Of a stretch of DNA of 64,000 bases, positions 43,744 through 53,060 are shown in pieces. The notes under the pieces are model-generated. The model was not told the origin of the DNA, did not search any database, and saw only the letters and a program-made list of their open reading frames with translations. Source of the stretch: Streptomyces xantholiticus (lineage in GTDB: Bacteria; Actinomycetota; Actinomycetes; Streptomycetales; Streptomycetaceae); assembly GCF_014651015.1 (NCBI RefSeq), contig NZ_BMWB01000015.1, positions 124,001-188,000 of the forward strand, in the 5' to 3' direction. Positions within the stretch are counted from its first letter, which is position 1, and each line of letters begins with the position of its first letter. The translations under genes were made by a program, and so were the position numbers.

Positions 43744-44364
43744 TCAGGACTCCTTGACCGCGATGGTCTCCACCGTGTTCGCCACGTGCTCGAACGCGTC
43801 CGCGGCCTCCTCGAGCACATCGACGATCTGCTTGAGCTTGAGGACCTCCATGGCGTCGTACTTGCCGTTGAAGAGGTGGGCGAGCAGCTTGCGGTGGATC
43901 TGGTCCGCCTGGTTCTCCAGTCGGTTGACCTCGATCCAGTATTCGGTCAGGTTGTCCATGGTCCGCAGGTGCGGCATGGCCTCCGCGGTCAGCTCCGCGG
44001 CCCGTGCCAGAACCTCGATCTGCTGCTCGACGCCCTTGGGCAGTTCCTCGACGTTGTAGAGGACGACCAGGTCGACGGCCTCCTCCATGAAGTCCATGAT
44101 GTCGTCGAGCGACGAGGCGAGGGAGTAGATGTCCTCGCGATCGAAAGGCGTGATGAAGGAGGAGTTCAGTTGGTGGAAGATCGCGTGGGTAGCGTCGTCG
44201 CCAGCATGCTCCGCCGCCCGCATCCGCTCCGCGATCTCGGCCCTGGCGGAGGATTCCGCCCCGAGCAGTTCCATCAGGAGCTTCGAGCCCGTGACGATGT
44301 TGTCCGCGGATGCGGCGAACATGTCGTAGAAGCTCGTCTCCCTGGGGGTCAGACGAAATCGCAC
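43744..44364 (-). CDS. DUF47 (PhoU-like) partner of the phosphate transporter
   Basis: The 206-residue all-helical protein has the acidic motifs of the DUF47/PhoU-like family (FITPFDREDIYSLASSLDDIMD). These proteins accompany PiT transporters and probably regulate them. It is the first gene of the pair. Confidence 0.9.
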   Translation of the reverse strand: MRFRLTPRETSFYDMFAASADNIVTGSKLLMELLGAESSARAEIAERMRAAEHAGDDATHAIFHQLNSSFITPFDREDIYSLASSLDDIMDFMEEAVDLVVLYNVEELPKGVEQQIEVLARAAELTAEAMPHLRTMDNLTEYWIEVNRLENQADQIHRKLLAHLFNGKYDAMEVLKLKQIVDVLEEAADAFEHVANTVETIAVKES

Positions 44365-44508
44365 GTGGGGTCCTCGGGGTGCTGGGATTCGGTCAGGCTG
44401 ATGCTAGGCGCAACATCCGGCCACGGCTAACCGGCAGTATCCCAGTGTCGCCCATCGGAACAAGCCGATCAGCACGGGCCCCACTACTTTCCGCACGATT
44501 CGTTACCA

Positions 44509-44527
44509 TATACCCACGAGGGGTATA
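44509..44527. promoter_or_regulatory. CsoR operator
   Basis: TATACCC and GGGTATA are exact inverted repeats around ACGAG, placed 31 bp before the csoR start. This matches the G-tract palindromes recognised by CsoR and indicates autoregulation relieved by Cu(I). Confidence 0.85.
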
Positions 44528-44557
44528 CATTCCCTTTCTGGGCAACGGGAGGACACG

Positions 44558-44902
44558 ATGACGACCACCGAGGCGGCCGGCCTTCCGGTCACTGACCACG
44601 AGACCGACCACGACCGCGGAGTCCACGGGTACCACAAGCAGAAGGACGAGCACCTCAAGCGCCTGCGGCGGATCGAGGGCCAGATCCGCGGGCTGCAGCG
44701 GATGGTCGACGAGGACGTGTACTGCATCGACATACTCACGCAGGTCTCGGCCTCCACCAAGGCCCTGCAGTCCTTCGCGCTGCAACTGCTCGAGGAACAC
44801 CTGCGGCACTGTGTCGCGGACGCCGCGGTCAAGGGCGGCGACGAGATCGACGCGAAGGTGGAGGAAGCGACGAAGGCCATCGCCCGCCTGCTGCGCACCT
44901 GA
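44558..44902 (+). CDS. csoR: CsoR, Cu(I)-sensing repressor
   Basis: The 114-residue helical protein has the Cu(I) ligands Cys56, His81 and Cys85, with the same spacing as mycobacterial CsoR, and the conserved RRIEGQIRGLQRM. A histidine-rich N-terminal tail (DHETDHDRGVHGYHK) is also present. No copper pump or chaperone gene is adjacent, so its other targets lie elsewhere. From memory it is SCO4136. Confidence 0.93.
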   Translation: MTTTEAAGLPVTDHETDHDRGVHGYHKQKDEHLKRLRRIEGQIRGLQRMVDEDVYCIDILTQVSASTKALQSFALQLLEEHLRHCVADAAVKGGDEIDAKVEEATKAIARLLRT

Positions 44903-44977
44903 TTCCGCTTACGGAGGGTGACCAGCGCGGCGGCGCCCACGCACGACGGGGGCGCGACGGTGGCTTGATCTTGTCGG

Positions 44978-45238
44978 TCAGGCTCTCCGGCGGCCGGGCG
45001 TCTGCCGCCCACCCGGCCCCGGCTGTCTGGGAGACGTAAGCCCCTGCATATCGGCACAGTCGCCGCGATCGACGCACCGCGCCCGGTCCGCCGCCACCAT
45101 GAGGACCTCATCGATACGGTCCGCGCTGAGCCGCTCCCCGGCCGCTGCCGACGCGGCGATCATCAGCTCACCGCAGAGCTCGATCTCGGCGAGGGCCACG
45201 TGGTCGTCGTGGACGGTGGCCGTACGGGTCGGAGCCAC
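44978..45238 (-). CDS. Small conserved-looking hypothetical protein
   Basis: GTG 45238 follows AGAGGTGA at 6 nt and is preferred to a TTG two codons upstream. The 86-residue product has a helical middle (ELCGELMIAASAAAGERLS, RIDEVL) and a disordered, basic tail. It resembles short Streptomyces proteins of unknown role recalled from this chromosomal position. Confidence 0.6.
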   Translation of the reverse strand: MAPTRTATVHDDHVALAEIELCGELMIAASAAAGERLSADRIDEVLMVAADRARCVDRGDCADMQGLTSPRQPGPGGRQTPGRRRA

Positions 45239-45463
45239 GTGCAATCACCTCTTCCGGCCGATGTCGGTCCCGCCGATGTCGGTTTCCTAGCGTAGGGAGC
45301 GGTGCACGCCCTGCGCATGGCACGTCCGGACCATTTAGGTTCTGACTCTCCCGGCCCAGGCTCCCCCAGCCTCCCCGATCCAGGGGTCCCCGGCCCAGGC
45401 TCCCCCGCCTCCCACGTACGGGCCCGCCGGCATCCCCCGCCCCGCCAGCCCGGCACGACCCGC

Positions 45464-46303
45464 TCAGACGCCGACTTTTCCGGAGTAGATGTCCTTTTGC
45501 TCCGGGAGCTGGACGACCACGCTCGCCCCGAAGTCGAAGAGGACCGTGGTCGACGTGACGTCCACCGTCCGGCCCTCATTGGCGAAGGTGAAGTGGTGCC
45601 GCACCTTGCGGAGTCTGCCTGCCTCGTCCAGGTAGGCGTCGAACGGCACGACGTCCTTGGCGAAGCCTTCCGCCGCCGCGGCCAGGGACGCTCTCGTATG
45701 AGGCACCGCGACACTCGCCGCTCGCCCGATGTGGGTCGTGCCCTTGAAGTGCCGCACCTTCTCGCCGGACAACTGCACGTCCCCCACGTACTCCACCCCG
45801 TCCGCGCCGCGCAACAGCTCCGCGGCGGCGAGCGGGTCGGTCGCCCCGCCCGTGACCAGGTTCCCGTCGTCCAGGGTGGTGGTGTCGACCCTGACCCACT
45901 TGTCGGCGGGCACTCCAGCGCCCCGGTTCTTCATGTACAGCGCGCCGGGCGTCAGCAGTTCGGTGATCGGCTCGTGTTCCTCCTCACCGGCGGCGTCCGG
46001 CGGCAGGACGACCTTCAGCCTGCCCATACCGCGGGCGAAGTCGTATCCGCCCTCGCCCCGGATGGTGACCCGCGTCCCGCCGGACGCCATCTCCATCGAC
46101 GTACGCGCCTTGGAGCTGCGGGCGCCTACCAGCGTGTCCGCGGCCTTGCGAACCTCGTCGGCCGAGCCGCCGGCCCGCACCGCACCTCCGTCGCCGCCCA
46201 CGGCGGCAGCACCTCCGCCGGAGCATCCTCCGACCGTGGCCACGGCCATGGCTGCCACGACGACGGCAACCGCCCCGCCCCTGCGCTTGTGCTGCACCAC
46301 CAT
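45464..46303 (-). CDS. Lipoprotein, LppX/LprG-like or LolA-like fold candidate
   Basis: The 279-residue protein has a lipoprotein signal ending in VGGC (Cys27). The outer domain has a pattern of amphipathic strands (ELLTPGALYMKNRG, DKWVRVDTT, YLDEAGRLRKVRHHFTF) typical of lipid-carrier-like actinobacterial lipoproteins. ATG 46303 begins the signal. Its ligand is unknown. Confidence 0.8.
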   Translation of the reverse strand: MVVQHKRRGGAVAVVVAAMAVATVGGCSGGGAAAVGGDGGAVRAGGSADEVRKAADTLVGARSSKARTSMEMASGGTRVTIRGEGGYDFARGMGRLKVVLPPDAAGEEEHEPITELLTPGALYMKNRGAGVPADKWVRVDTTTLDDGNLVTGGATDPLAAAELLRGADGVEYVGDVQLSGEKVRHFKGTTHIGRAASVAVPHTRASLAAAAEGFAKDVVPFDAYLDEAGRLRKVRHHFTFANEGRTVDVTSTTVLFDFGASVVVQLPEQKDIYSGKVGV

Positions 46304-46463
46304 CGCCTGCCAACCCCCAACGCCGGACCGCTGCTTGTACGAACTCGCCCTTCCCCTCGGCCCCGGGGGCCTGGGGACACCCATTCGCATAACGACGGCC
46401 CGGGCACGTCGTCACGCCGGCACCCGGGGTTTACGGCGGCTGCCGCGGCAGTAACGTTGACCC

Positions 46464-46631
46464 GTGCCCCAGCAGGACCCTTCGGCCGGTGAGCCGGCGA
46501 CGCACCTGGCCACGACAGTCGAGCGCGGTTCCTTCGCCGTCGCCCGCTGCAGCTGCGGCTGGTCGGGCCCGGCGAGACGGTCACGGGACAAGGCGCGTAC
46601 GGACGCCAGGTCGCACACCTCGGCCTCCTGA
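46464..46631 (+). CDS. Small conserved-looking protein, 55 residues
   Basis: GTG 46464 opens a 55-residue ORF with FAVARCSCGWSGPARRSRDK in its middle. The CSCGWSGPARR part is a recurrent Streptomyces zinc-ribbon-like fragment. TAACGT ends six bases upstream of the GTG and no ribosome-binding site is present, which suggests a leaderless message. It is divergent from the lipoprotein gene. Confidence 0.6.
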   Translation: MPQQDPSAGEPATHLATTVERGSFAVARCSCGWSGPARRSRDKARTDARSHTSAS

Positions 46632-46708
46632 CGCGCGATGCCCCGGCGACCTGACCCACGACGGGAACCTGCCGGCCACGGGAGCCGTCTCGTCCCCCAG
46701 GAGGTTCC

Positions 46709-48274
46709 ATGGAGCTGGACCGGCGGCAACTGCTGACCACTGCTGTCGCCCTCACCGCGGGCGCGGCTGTGGGCTGTACGAACCAGGAGGCAGGCGCTCC
46801 GCCGCGCACGCCGGCCCCGACCCGTACCCTGCCGACGCCGTCGGCCACCACGACCGCCGCCCCCGACTGGGCAGCCCTCGCCCGCGGTCTCGACGGGCAG
46901 CTGATCCGACCCGGCGACGCGGAGTACCCGAGCGCCCGGCAGCTCTACAACACGCGCTTCGACTCACTGAAACCGGCGGCCGTCGCGTACGTGGCGGGCG
47001 AGGACGACGTGAAGGAGTGCCTCGCCTACGCCAGAGCCCACGGCACCCCCGTCTCCATCCGCAACGGCGGCCACTCCTACGGCGGCTGGTCCTCCGGAAA
47101 CGGGCGCCTCGTCATCGACGTCTCGTCGCTGAACCGGATCGAGTCCGACGGCTCGGTCGGCGCCGGCGCCAAACTCGTCGACGTCTACAACACCCTCGCC
47201 CGGCACGGCCGCACCGTCCCCGCCGGTTCCTGCCCCACCGTCGGCGTCTCCGGCCTCGCCCTCGGCGGCGGCCACGGCGTCACCTCCCGTGCCTACGGGC
47301 TGACTTGCGACAGTCTGACCGGAGCGACGATCGTCACCGCCGACGGCAGGCGGCTGACCGTGGACGCGGACGAGAACAAGGACCTCTTCTGGGCCCTGCG
47401 CGGCGCGGGGAACGGCAACTTCGGCGTCGTGACACGGCTCCGGTTCCGTACGCATGCCACGCCCGACACCGTCTCCGCGTTCCTCAACTGGCCGTGGCAG
47501 CAGGCCGAACCGGTGCTCGCCGCATGGCAGCGCTGGGGCCCCGACCAGCCGGACGAGATCTGGTCCTCGCTCCACCTCGCCGCCGGCCCCGGCGGCTCCC
47601 GGCCCACCCTGTCCGTCGCCGCCTTCACCCTGGGCTCCGGGAGCGACCTGCAGAACGCACTCGACCGGCTCGTGGACGCGGTCGGCTCGCCCGCGACATC
47701 CGTCGCCCTGCGGCCCCGGAGCTATCGCGACGCCATGCTCGGCTACGCGAACTGCCTCTCCCTCACCGAGGAGCAGTGCCGTCTTCCGGGCACCACCCCG
47801 GGCCGCGACCGGCAGGGCGCCCTGCCCCGGGAGACGTACGCCTCCGCCTCCGACTTCTACGACCGCGACATCGCGGCCGGCGGGCGGCGCGCGCTGATCG
47901 CGGCGGCGGAGGCGTTCACCCGCCTCCCGGCGGCCGCGGGCGGCGGCGGTTCGATCGCGCTGACCGCGCTCGGCGGCGCGGTCAACCGGGTCGATCCGCT
48001 GGCGACGTCGTTCGTGCACCGGCGCTCGCGGATGCTGGCCCAGTACATCGCCGCCTGGCGGCCGGGGACCAGCGGGACCACCCAGCAGGCGTGGCTGAAG
48101 GACACCCACGCGTCGATGCGCCGGTACGCGTCAGGAGCGGCGTACCAGAACTACGCCGACCCGAATCTGGCCGACTGGCGCCGCGCCTACTACGGCCCGG
48201 CCCTCGACCGGCTCACCCGCCTCAAGCGGCGCTACGACCCGGACCGCCTCTTCGACTACCCGCAGGCGCTGTAG
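46709..48274 (+). CDS. Secreted FAD-linked oxidase (berberine-bridge type), lipoprotein
   Basis: The 521-residue protein has a twin-arginine signal (DRRQLLTTAVALTAG) ending in a lipobox-like AVGC (Cys23). A PCMH-type FAD domain and a C-terminal BBE motif (YQNYADPNL) follow. His122 in RNGGHSYGG and Cys200 in YGLTCD are the two positions of bicovalent flavin attachment. It should oxidise an alcohol or sugar-like substrate outside the cell. The start follows AGGAGG. Confidence 0.9.
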   Translation: MELDRRQLLTTAVALTAGAAVGCTNQEAGAPPRTPAPTRTLPTPSATTTAAPDWAALARGLDGQLIRPGDAEYPSARQLYNTRFDSLKPAAVAYVAGEDDVKECLAYARAHGTPVSIRNGGHSYGGWSSGNGRLVIDVSSLNRIESDGSVGAGAKLVDVYNTLARHGRTVPAGSCPTVGVSGLALGGGHGVTSRAYGLTCDSLTGATIVTADGRRLTVDADENKDLFWALRGAGNGNFGVVTRLRFRTHATPDTVSAFLNWPWQQAEPVLAAWQRWGPDQPDEIWSSLHLAAGPGGSRPTLSVAAFTLGSGSDLQNALDRLVDAVGSPATSVALRPRSYRDAMLGYANCLSLTEEQCRLPGTTPGRDRQGALPRETYASASDFYDRDIAAGGRRALIAAAEAFTRLPAAAGGGGSIALTALGGAVNRVDPLATSFVHRRSRMLAQYIAAWRPGTSGTTQQAWLKDTHASMRRYASGAAYQNYADPNLADWRRAYYGPALDRLTRLKRRYDPDRLFDYPQAL

Positions 48275-48291
48275 ACACCTTCAGCGGTGGC

Positions 48292-49008
48292 TCAGGCAGC
48301 GAGCCCGTTCTCGTCCTGGTCCTCGACCCGTGGCTCCGGGACACCCAGCGTCTCCGCCCGCAGCGAGGAGCCGGCCGCCGCCCGCTTCGACCGCACGAGC
48401 CGGCCGAGGTGGCGCGAGGCAGCGATCGCCGACACCAGCGGCGTGAGCAGCGCGAGGGCGAGCGGGGCGAGCAGCAGTGCCACCGCCGTACCGAGCGCGA
48501 ATCCGCCGATGACATCGCTCGGATAGTGCACGCCCATGTAGACCCGGCAGAAACCCGCGACGACCGCGAGCCCGAAGGCGGCGAGCCCGAACCTGCGGTG
48601 CGCCACGAACAGCGCGGCGGCGATCGCCATCGCCAGCGTCGAGTGGTCGCTCACGAACGAGTAGTCGGTCTTTCCTGCGACCAGGACCTCGAGGCCCTCG
48701 TGGTCGACGAAGGGCCGCGGTCTCTCCACGAAGCCGCGGATGGGGATGTTGATCAGCAGCGCGATACCGGCGGCCAGCGGGGCCCAGACCAGTCCGGCCA
48801 CCGCCGAGACCGACTCCTCCGTGGTGCCGCGCCGGCGCACGCTCCACCAGCACCAGAGCACCACCAGCACCATGGCGACCATGGTCCCGTACTCGCCGAC
48901 GAGCTCCATGGTGCGGTCGAGCCACGTGGGTGCGTCCTTGGCGAGGCCGTTGATGTCGTAGAGCAGGCCGACATCCGGGTTCAGCCCGTCTGCTGCGAGT
49001 CCAGCCAT
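48292..49008 (-). CDS. PAP2-family membrane phosphatase
   Basis: The 238-residue protein has five or six helices and the three PAP2 motifs: ERPRPFVD, SDHST and CRVYMGVHYPSDVIGG. It probably dephosphorylates a lipid or prenyl pyrophosphate at the outer membrane face. ATG 49008 was chosen. Confidence 0.9.
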   Translation of the reverse strand: MAGLAADGLNPDVGLLYDINGLAKDAPTWLDRTMELVGEYGTMVAMVLVVLWCWWSVRRRGTTEESVSAVAGLVWAPLAAGIALLINIPIRGFVERPRPFVDHEGLEVLVAGKTDYSFVSDHSTLAMAIAAALFVAHRRFGLAAFGLAVVAGFCRVYMGVHYPSDVIGGFALGTAVALLLAPLALALLTPLVSAIAASRHLGRLVRSKRAAAGSSLRAETLGVPEPRVEDQDENGLAA

Positions 49009-49254
49009 CTGCTGCGGCCCCTTGCCTTGTGCCTGCCGGCGCACGTGCCTGTGCGCCGCCTATCAACCCCCGTGGTCGGTGCGGCGTCTGCCGCACGGTC
49101 AGTGCGGCCTTCTCTGCACAGGGAACGACGTGATCGGCGGGAGCGTTCCCTTCTCCACCGAACGAACACGATCACGTTATCGAAGAGTGACAAGTCGTCG
49201 CAGCTCAGAGCCCTGCGACAAGTGTCGCTTTCTGGCCAATCCTCCTAACGTGGC

Positions 49255-50283
49255 TCAGGATTCCGGTGCCTCGGGCAGGTCCGTCGGCAGTGCCCTCGCA
49301 CCGTCCTCGGTGACCCGGGTCGCGCCGAAGTAGTCCGGCGTGTCGATCTTGTCGAACCTGATCACCGCACCGGTGTACGGGGCGTTGATCATGTATCCGC
49401 CGCCGACGTACAGCCCGACGTGCCGAATGGCTCGTGAGTTGGTCAGATCGTCGGAGAAGAAGACCAGATCACCCGGCAGCAACTCGTCGCGGGAGGGGTG
49501 CGGACCCGCGTTGTACTGATCGTTGGCCACCCGCGGCAGCTCGATCCCGACCGTGCGGTATGCCGCCTGCGTCAGACCCGAGCAGTCGAAACGCCCGCCC
49601 TGCTCGGGCGTCCCGTTCCCGCCCCACAGGTACTTGGTGCCCAGCTTCTGCTGGGCGAAGTAGATCGCCCCGGCCGCCTGCTTCGACGGCTCGACCCGCC
49701 CCACCGGCTTGGCGAAGCTCTTCTCCAGCGTCCGGATGACCTGCACATAGTTCTGCGTCTCGCGGTACGGGGGAACACCGCCGTACTTGATGACCGCATA
49801 GGCGCCCGCGTTGTACGCCGCCAGCATGTTGTCGGTCGGATCACCCGGCGCCTTGCGAACATATCCAGCCAGTTCACAGTCGTACGAGGCCGCCGACGGA
49901 ATCGCGTCCGCCGGGTCCCACACGTCCCGATCGCCGTCCTTGTCCCCGTCGATCCCGTGCGTCGCCCAAGTGCCCGGGATGAACTGCGCGATTCCCTGAG
50001 CGGCGGCGTGGCTCTGGGCCCTCGGGTTCCAGCCGCTCTCCTGGTACAGCTGGGCGGCGAGCAGCGCGGGGTTGATGGCCGGGCAGAGATTCCCCCACGT
50101 CTGCACCAGCGACTGGTACTTCGCGGGCACCGCACCCTTCGCCAGCCCCACGGCCGCGTTCTTGGCACTGCCGCCCAGGAGACCGGCGGCAGCGGAATAC
50201 GTCCCGACGACCAGCAGCGCGACGAAGCACAGACAGGACCCGATCGACAGCCCAGCGATCAGCCACGCCTTACGCACCGTCAA
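49255..50283 (-). CDS. Bifunctional lytic transglycosylase / NlpC-P60 peptidase
   Basis: The 342-residue protein has an N-terminal membrane anchor (residues 6-35). A transglycosylase domain follows, with catalytic Glu in LYQESGWNPRA and AAYNAGAYAVIKYGG. A C40 peptidase domain ends the protein, with Cys in RFDCSGLTQ and His in RHVGLYVGGG. The pair matches peptidoglycan-opening enzymes of conjugation systems (VirB1, Tn916 Orf14/TcpG). From memory it is SCO4132, next to the cmd cluster. Confidence 0.9.
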   Translation of the reverse strand: MTVRKAWLIAGLSIGSCLCFVALLVVGTYSAAAGLLGGSAKNAAVGLAKGAVPAKYQSLVQTWGNLCPAINPALLAAQLYQESGWNPRAQSHAAAQGIAQFIPGTWATHGIDGDKDGDRDVWDPADAIPSAASYDCELAGYVRKAPGDPTDNMLAAYNAGAYAVIKYGGVPPYRETQNYVQVIRTLEKSFAKPVGRVEPSKQAAGAIYFAQQKLGTKYLWGGNGTPEQGGRFDCSGLTQAAYRTVGIELPRVANDQYNAGPHPSRDELLPGDLVFFSDDLTNSRAIRHVGLYVGGGYMINAPYTGAVIRFDKIDTPDYFGATRVTEDGARALPTDLPEAPES

Positions 50284-50404
50284 TCACCCTTCAGCGCCGG
50301 GTAGTCCGCCTGGGCGCCAGTGTAGGCGGCCGCGCTCCTCCCGTGGAGGCGCTCACAGGGGCGCACGCGCACCGCCCGGCCGCCCACGCTGCGTCCTGGC
50401 CGGA

Positions 50405-51211
50405 TCACGCCTTGCGGGCCACGCCCCCGTACATCGCCACGTCGGCCGGGGCCGTCAGGTCCTGCTCGTCCGGACGCCAGCGGTTGCACGACACCACGCC
50501 CGGTTCGAGCAGTTCCAGACCGTCGAAGTAGCGGGCCACCTGCTCCGGGGTGCGCTGGGTGAGGCGCGGGGTCCCATGCTCGTTCCAGAAGGCGACGGCC
50601 TCGTCCACGTCGGGCATCGACGGGCTGGTGATCGTGTGCGACAGCGCGAGATGGCTCCCGGACGGCAGCGCGTCCATGAGCCGGCGCACCACGGCGTACG
50701 ACTCCTCGTCGTCCTCGATGAAGATGACGACACCGAGCAGCATCAGGGCGACCGGCTCGGCGAAGTCGAGCGTCTTCGCCGCCTGCGCCAGGATCCCGTC
50801 CGTGTCCCGCAGGTCCGCGTCCAGGTAGTCCGTGCGGCCCTCGGTCGTGCCGGTGAGCAGTGCCCGCGCGTGGACGAGGACGAGCGGGTCGTTGTCCACG
50901 TACACGATGCGGGCGTCGGGCCGGATGCGCTGCGCCACCTCGTGGGTGTTGTCCGCGCTCGGCAGCCCCGTGCCGATGTCGAGGAACTGCCGGATACCTG
51001 CCTCGGTCGCCAGATGCCGCACGGCCCGGCCGAGGAAGCGCCGGTCCGCGAGCGCGTAGTCGCCGATGCCGGGGTGCAGCTCCCGGATCTGGTCGCCCGC
51101 CTCCTGGTCGACCGGGTAGTTGTCCTTGCCGCCGGTCCAGTAGTTCCAGATCCGGGCGGTGTGCGGGCGTGTGGTGTCGATCCGGTCCTGGATCTTCGCG
51201 TGGTCGGTCAC
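50405..51211 (-). CDS. SAM-dependent methyltransferase, PF04672 (DUF574) type
   Basis: The 268-residue protein begins TDHAKIQDRIDTTRPHTARI and contains IWNYWTGGKDNYP, the hallmark of this actinobacterial family. The SAM site is FLDIGTGLP. GTG 51211 is chosen because the family begins there. TACCGT lies seven bases upstream and the nearest purine tract is too far, so it may be leaderless. The substrate is unknown. Confidence 0.88.
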   Translation of the reverse strand: MTDHAKIQDRIDTTRPHTARIWNYWTGGKDNYPVDQEAGDQIRELHPGIGDYALADRRFLGRAVRHLATEAGIRQFLDIGTGLPSADNTHEVAQRIRPDARIVYVDNDPLVLVHARALLTGTTEGRTDYLDADLRDTDGILAQAAKTLDFAEPVALMLLGVVIFIEDDEESYAVVRRLMDALPSGSHLALSHTITSPSMPDVDEAVAFWNEHGTPRLTQRTPEQVARYFDGLELLEPGVVSCNRWRPDEQDLTAPADVAMYGGVARKA

Positions 51212-51266
51212 AACCGGAACGGTAGTCAACTCCCCGCCGGATCAACAGGGTTCGCCTTGCGCTCGG

Positions 51267-51494
51267 TCAACGGTCGGTCGGGTCCGCACCCCCGTCGCGT
51301 ATTCGGGGAGGTGGCCGGTGGCAGCGGGAAGTCGAGCGGCTCGGGAAGCCTGACGTCCACCCGAACTTCCCGCTTGCCGCAAGGCGGTAGCCACCCGGCC
51401 CTGGATCGGTGTGCCGGCGAGCGATGCCGGGGGCCCGGTGGTCCTGGGGGAGTTGAAGGGCGCAGGTCCAGGGCGCGGCTACGGTGGTGGTCAT
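51267..51494 (-). pseudogene. Remnant of an RsbW-like ATP-binding protein
   Basis: ATG 51494 follows a good GAGGAG. The first 25 residues (TTTVAAPWTCALQLPQDHRA, then PGIARRHT) resemble the start of the ATP-binding proteins that sit divergently from XRE-DUF397 pairs in Streptomyces. After that the resemblance is lost and the 75-residue frame is basic and proline-rich. No ATPase N-box or G-box remains. I read it as a decayed or deleted copy. It could also be a chance ORF behind an intact start region. Confidence 0.45.
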
Positions 51495-51688
51495 GGAAGT
51501 CTCCTCGACGGAGGGCGGGTTGAGTGGCTGTGATGCGTGCCCGGTGACAAGGTCGCTCCGTCGAGCGGGGTGCTTCCAGGCGGGTGGGCCTGAGAGACAC
51601 CGCAGGGTGCCCCATGGAATGCATTCCATGGATTCCAGTGAATTGATTCCAGTTACTCTCATGTGGGTGACATGGTCCGGGAGAGTTG

Positions 51689-52540
51689 ATGACGCCGAGC
51701 TCCACTCCAACCGCCCGCCGCCGGCGGCTTGGTGCCGAGCTGCGCAAGCTGCGGGAGCGGGCAGGCCTCACCGCGACACAGGCCGCCACACTCCTGGGCG
51801 GCAACCAGGCACGGATCAGCAACATCGAGGCCGGTCGCTACGGCGTAAGCGCTGAACGCGTACGCACGCTGGCCTGCCACTACGAGTGCTCGAACGCAGA
51901 CCTCGTAGAAGCCCTCGCAGCCATGACCGGGGAGCGCAAACGCGGTTGGTGGGAGGAGTACCGCGAGCTCCTGTCCAGCGGGCTGCTCGACCTGGCCGAA
52001 CTCGAACACCACGGCAAACGGTTGCGTACCGCGCACACCTCCGGCATCCCCGGCCTCCTCCAGACACGGGAACACGCCCTGGAGGTCATGCGCCAGGTCG
52101 TGCCCCCGCTGCCACCACCCGACGTGGAACACCGCCTGTCGTTCCGCATCAAGCGGCAGTCGGTTCTCTTCAGGGAAGAGGCCGTGCCGTACCAGGCAAT
52201 CATCCACGAGGCCGCCCTGCGCATGAGTTTCGGCGGCCGCTCCGTGGCCGGTCGACAGCTCCAACACCTCTTGGACATGGGACAGCACGCCCACATCACG
52301 GTCCTGGTCCTCCCCTTCGAAGCAGGCGCCTTCCCCGGGTCGGGCCAGCCGCTCTACTACGTTCACGGCCCGGTGCCGCAGCTCGACACGGTCCAGCTGG
52401 ACCAGGCCCACGGAATCGTCCTGCTGGACGCAGACGCACAGCTCGACAAGTACCGCCAGGTCTTCGCCCGGCTGGAGAGCCTCGCCTTGGACGAGGCTGC
52501 GTCCGCGGACCTCATCCACACCATCGCCAAGCACCTGTGA
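51689..52540 (+). CDS. XRE-family regulator with DUF5753 (Scr1/WhiJ-like)
   Basis: The 283-residue protein has an N-terminal helix-turn-helix (GAELRKLRERAGLTATQAA, NQARISNIEAGR). The DUF5753 domain follows, with the diagnostic IPGLLQTREHA and later LPFEAGAFPG. It is followed at once by a DUF397 gene, the classic WhiJ/BldB-like pairing that influences development and secondary metabolism. ATG 51689 is preferred over the adjacent TTG. Confidence 0.9.
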   Translation: MTPSSTPTARRRRLGAELRKLRERAGLTATQAATLLGGNQARISNIEAGRYGVSAERVRTLACHYECSNADLVEALAAMTGERKRGWWEEYRELLSSGLLDLAELEHHGKRLRTAHTSGIPGLLQTREHALEVMRQVVPPLPPPDVEHRLSFRIKRQSVLFREEAVPYQAIIHEAALRMSFGGRSVAGRQLQHLLDMGQHAHITVLVLPFEAGAFPGSGQPLYYVHGPVPQLDTVQLDQAHGIVLLDADAQLDKYRQVFARLESLALDEAASADLIHTIAKHL

Positions 52541-52862
52541 GAGGACCCGACGTGCTTGTAGACAACTGGCAGAAGTCGTCGTACTGCGGCGAAGGCGAGT
52601 CCTGCGTACACGTCGCCGCCGAAGGTGGCTCGGTCAAACTGACCGAGAGCAGCGATCCGGGCGGGGTGATACTCCACACCACCGCGGACGCCTTCGCGTC
52701 ACTCACCCACGCGCTCAAGACGGGCAGCCCGAGCCCGTACATAGACGTCGCCCACACCCCCGACGGCCTCGTCCGCGTCGGCGGGGTCGTCACGACGACG
52801 CACGAGAAGTGGGACGCGTTCGTGCTCGGCGTACGAGCCGGTGAGTTCGACCACTTCGGCCG
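52537..52862. repeat. Left copy of a 326-bp direct repeat bracketing the toxin cassette
   Basis: From GTGAGAGGACCCGACGTGCT to TTCGACCACTTCGGCCG this block matches 58071-58395 at most positions, including the ribosome-binding site and the full DUF397 coding part. The copies are in the same orientation, about 5.5 kb apart. Similarity ends abruptly at 52862. Confidence 0.88.
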
Positions 52863-52929
52863 GGGCGCCGCCCGTCAGTGCAACAAACTGATGCCCAGCA
52901 GCCCCGTCCCGGCCGGTGGTGGACGGTAG
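52552..52929 (+). CDS. DUF397 protein, copy A, extended by loss of its stop codon
   Basis: GTG 52552 follows GAGAGGAC. The 125-residue product has one DUF397 unit at residues 5-55 (WQKSSYCGEGESCVHVA, SSDPGGVILHTT). A second, partial unit ends WDAFVLGVRAGEFDHFGR. In the related copy B the tag stop follows FGR directly. Here the frame runs on 18 more residues (GAARQCNKLMPSS..) because the sequence diverges at that point. Partner of the XRE regulator. Confidence 0.82.
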   Translation: MLVDNWQKSSYCGEGESCVHVAAEGGSVKLTESSDPGGVILHTTADAFASLTHALKTGSPSPYIDVAHTPDGLVRVGGVVTTTHEKWDAFVLGVRAGEFDHFGRGAARQCNKLMPSSPVPAGGGR

Positions 52930-53060
52930 GCGCATTGGCCGGAAGTGCGTTGCTCGTACGGTTGTCCGACTGCTAGAGATGAAGATCCGCTGTCGGTGGC
53001 GCGGACCATACTGGACGCCGTCGACGGGTGCATCTGCCGGCGGGTTCACGGGGGTTGGTT

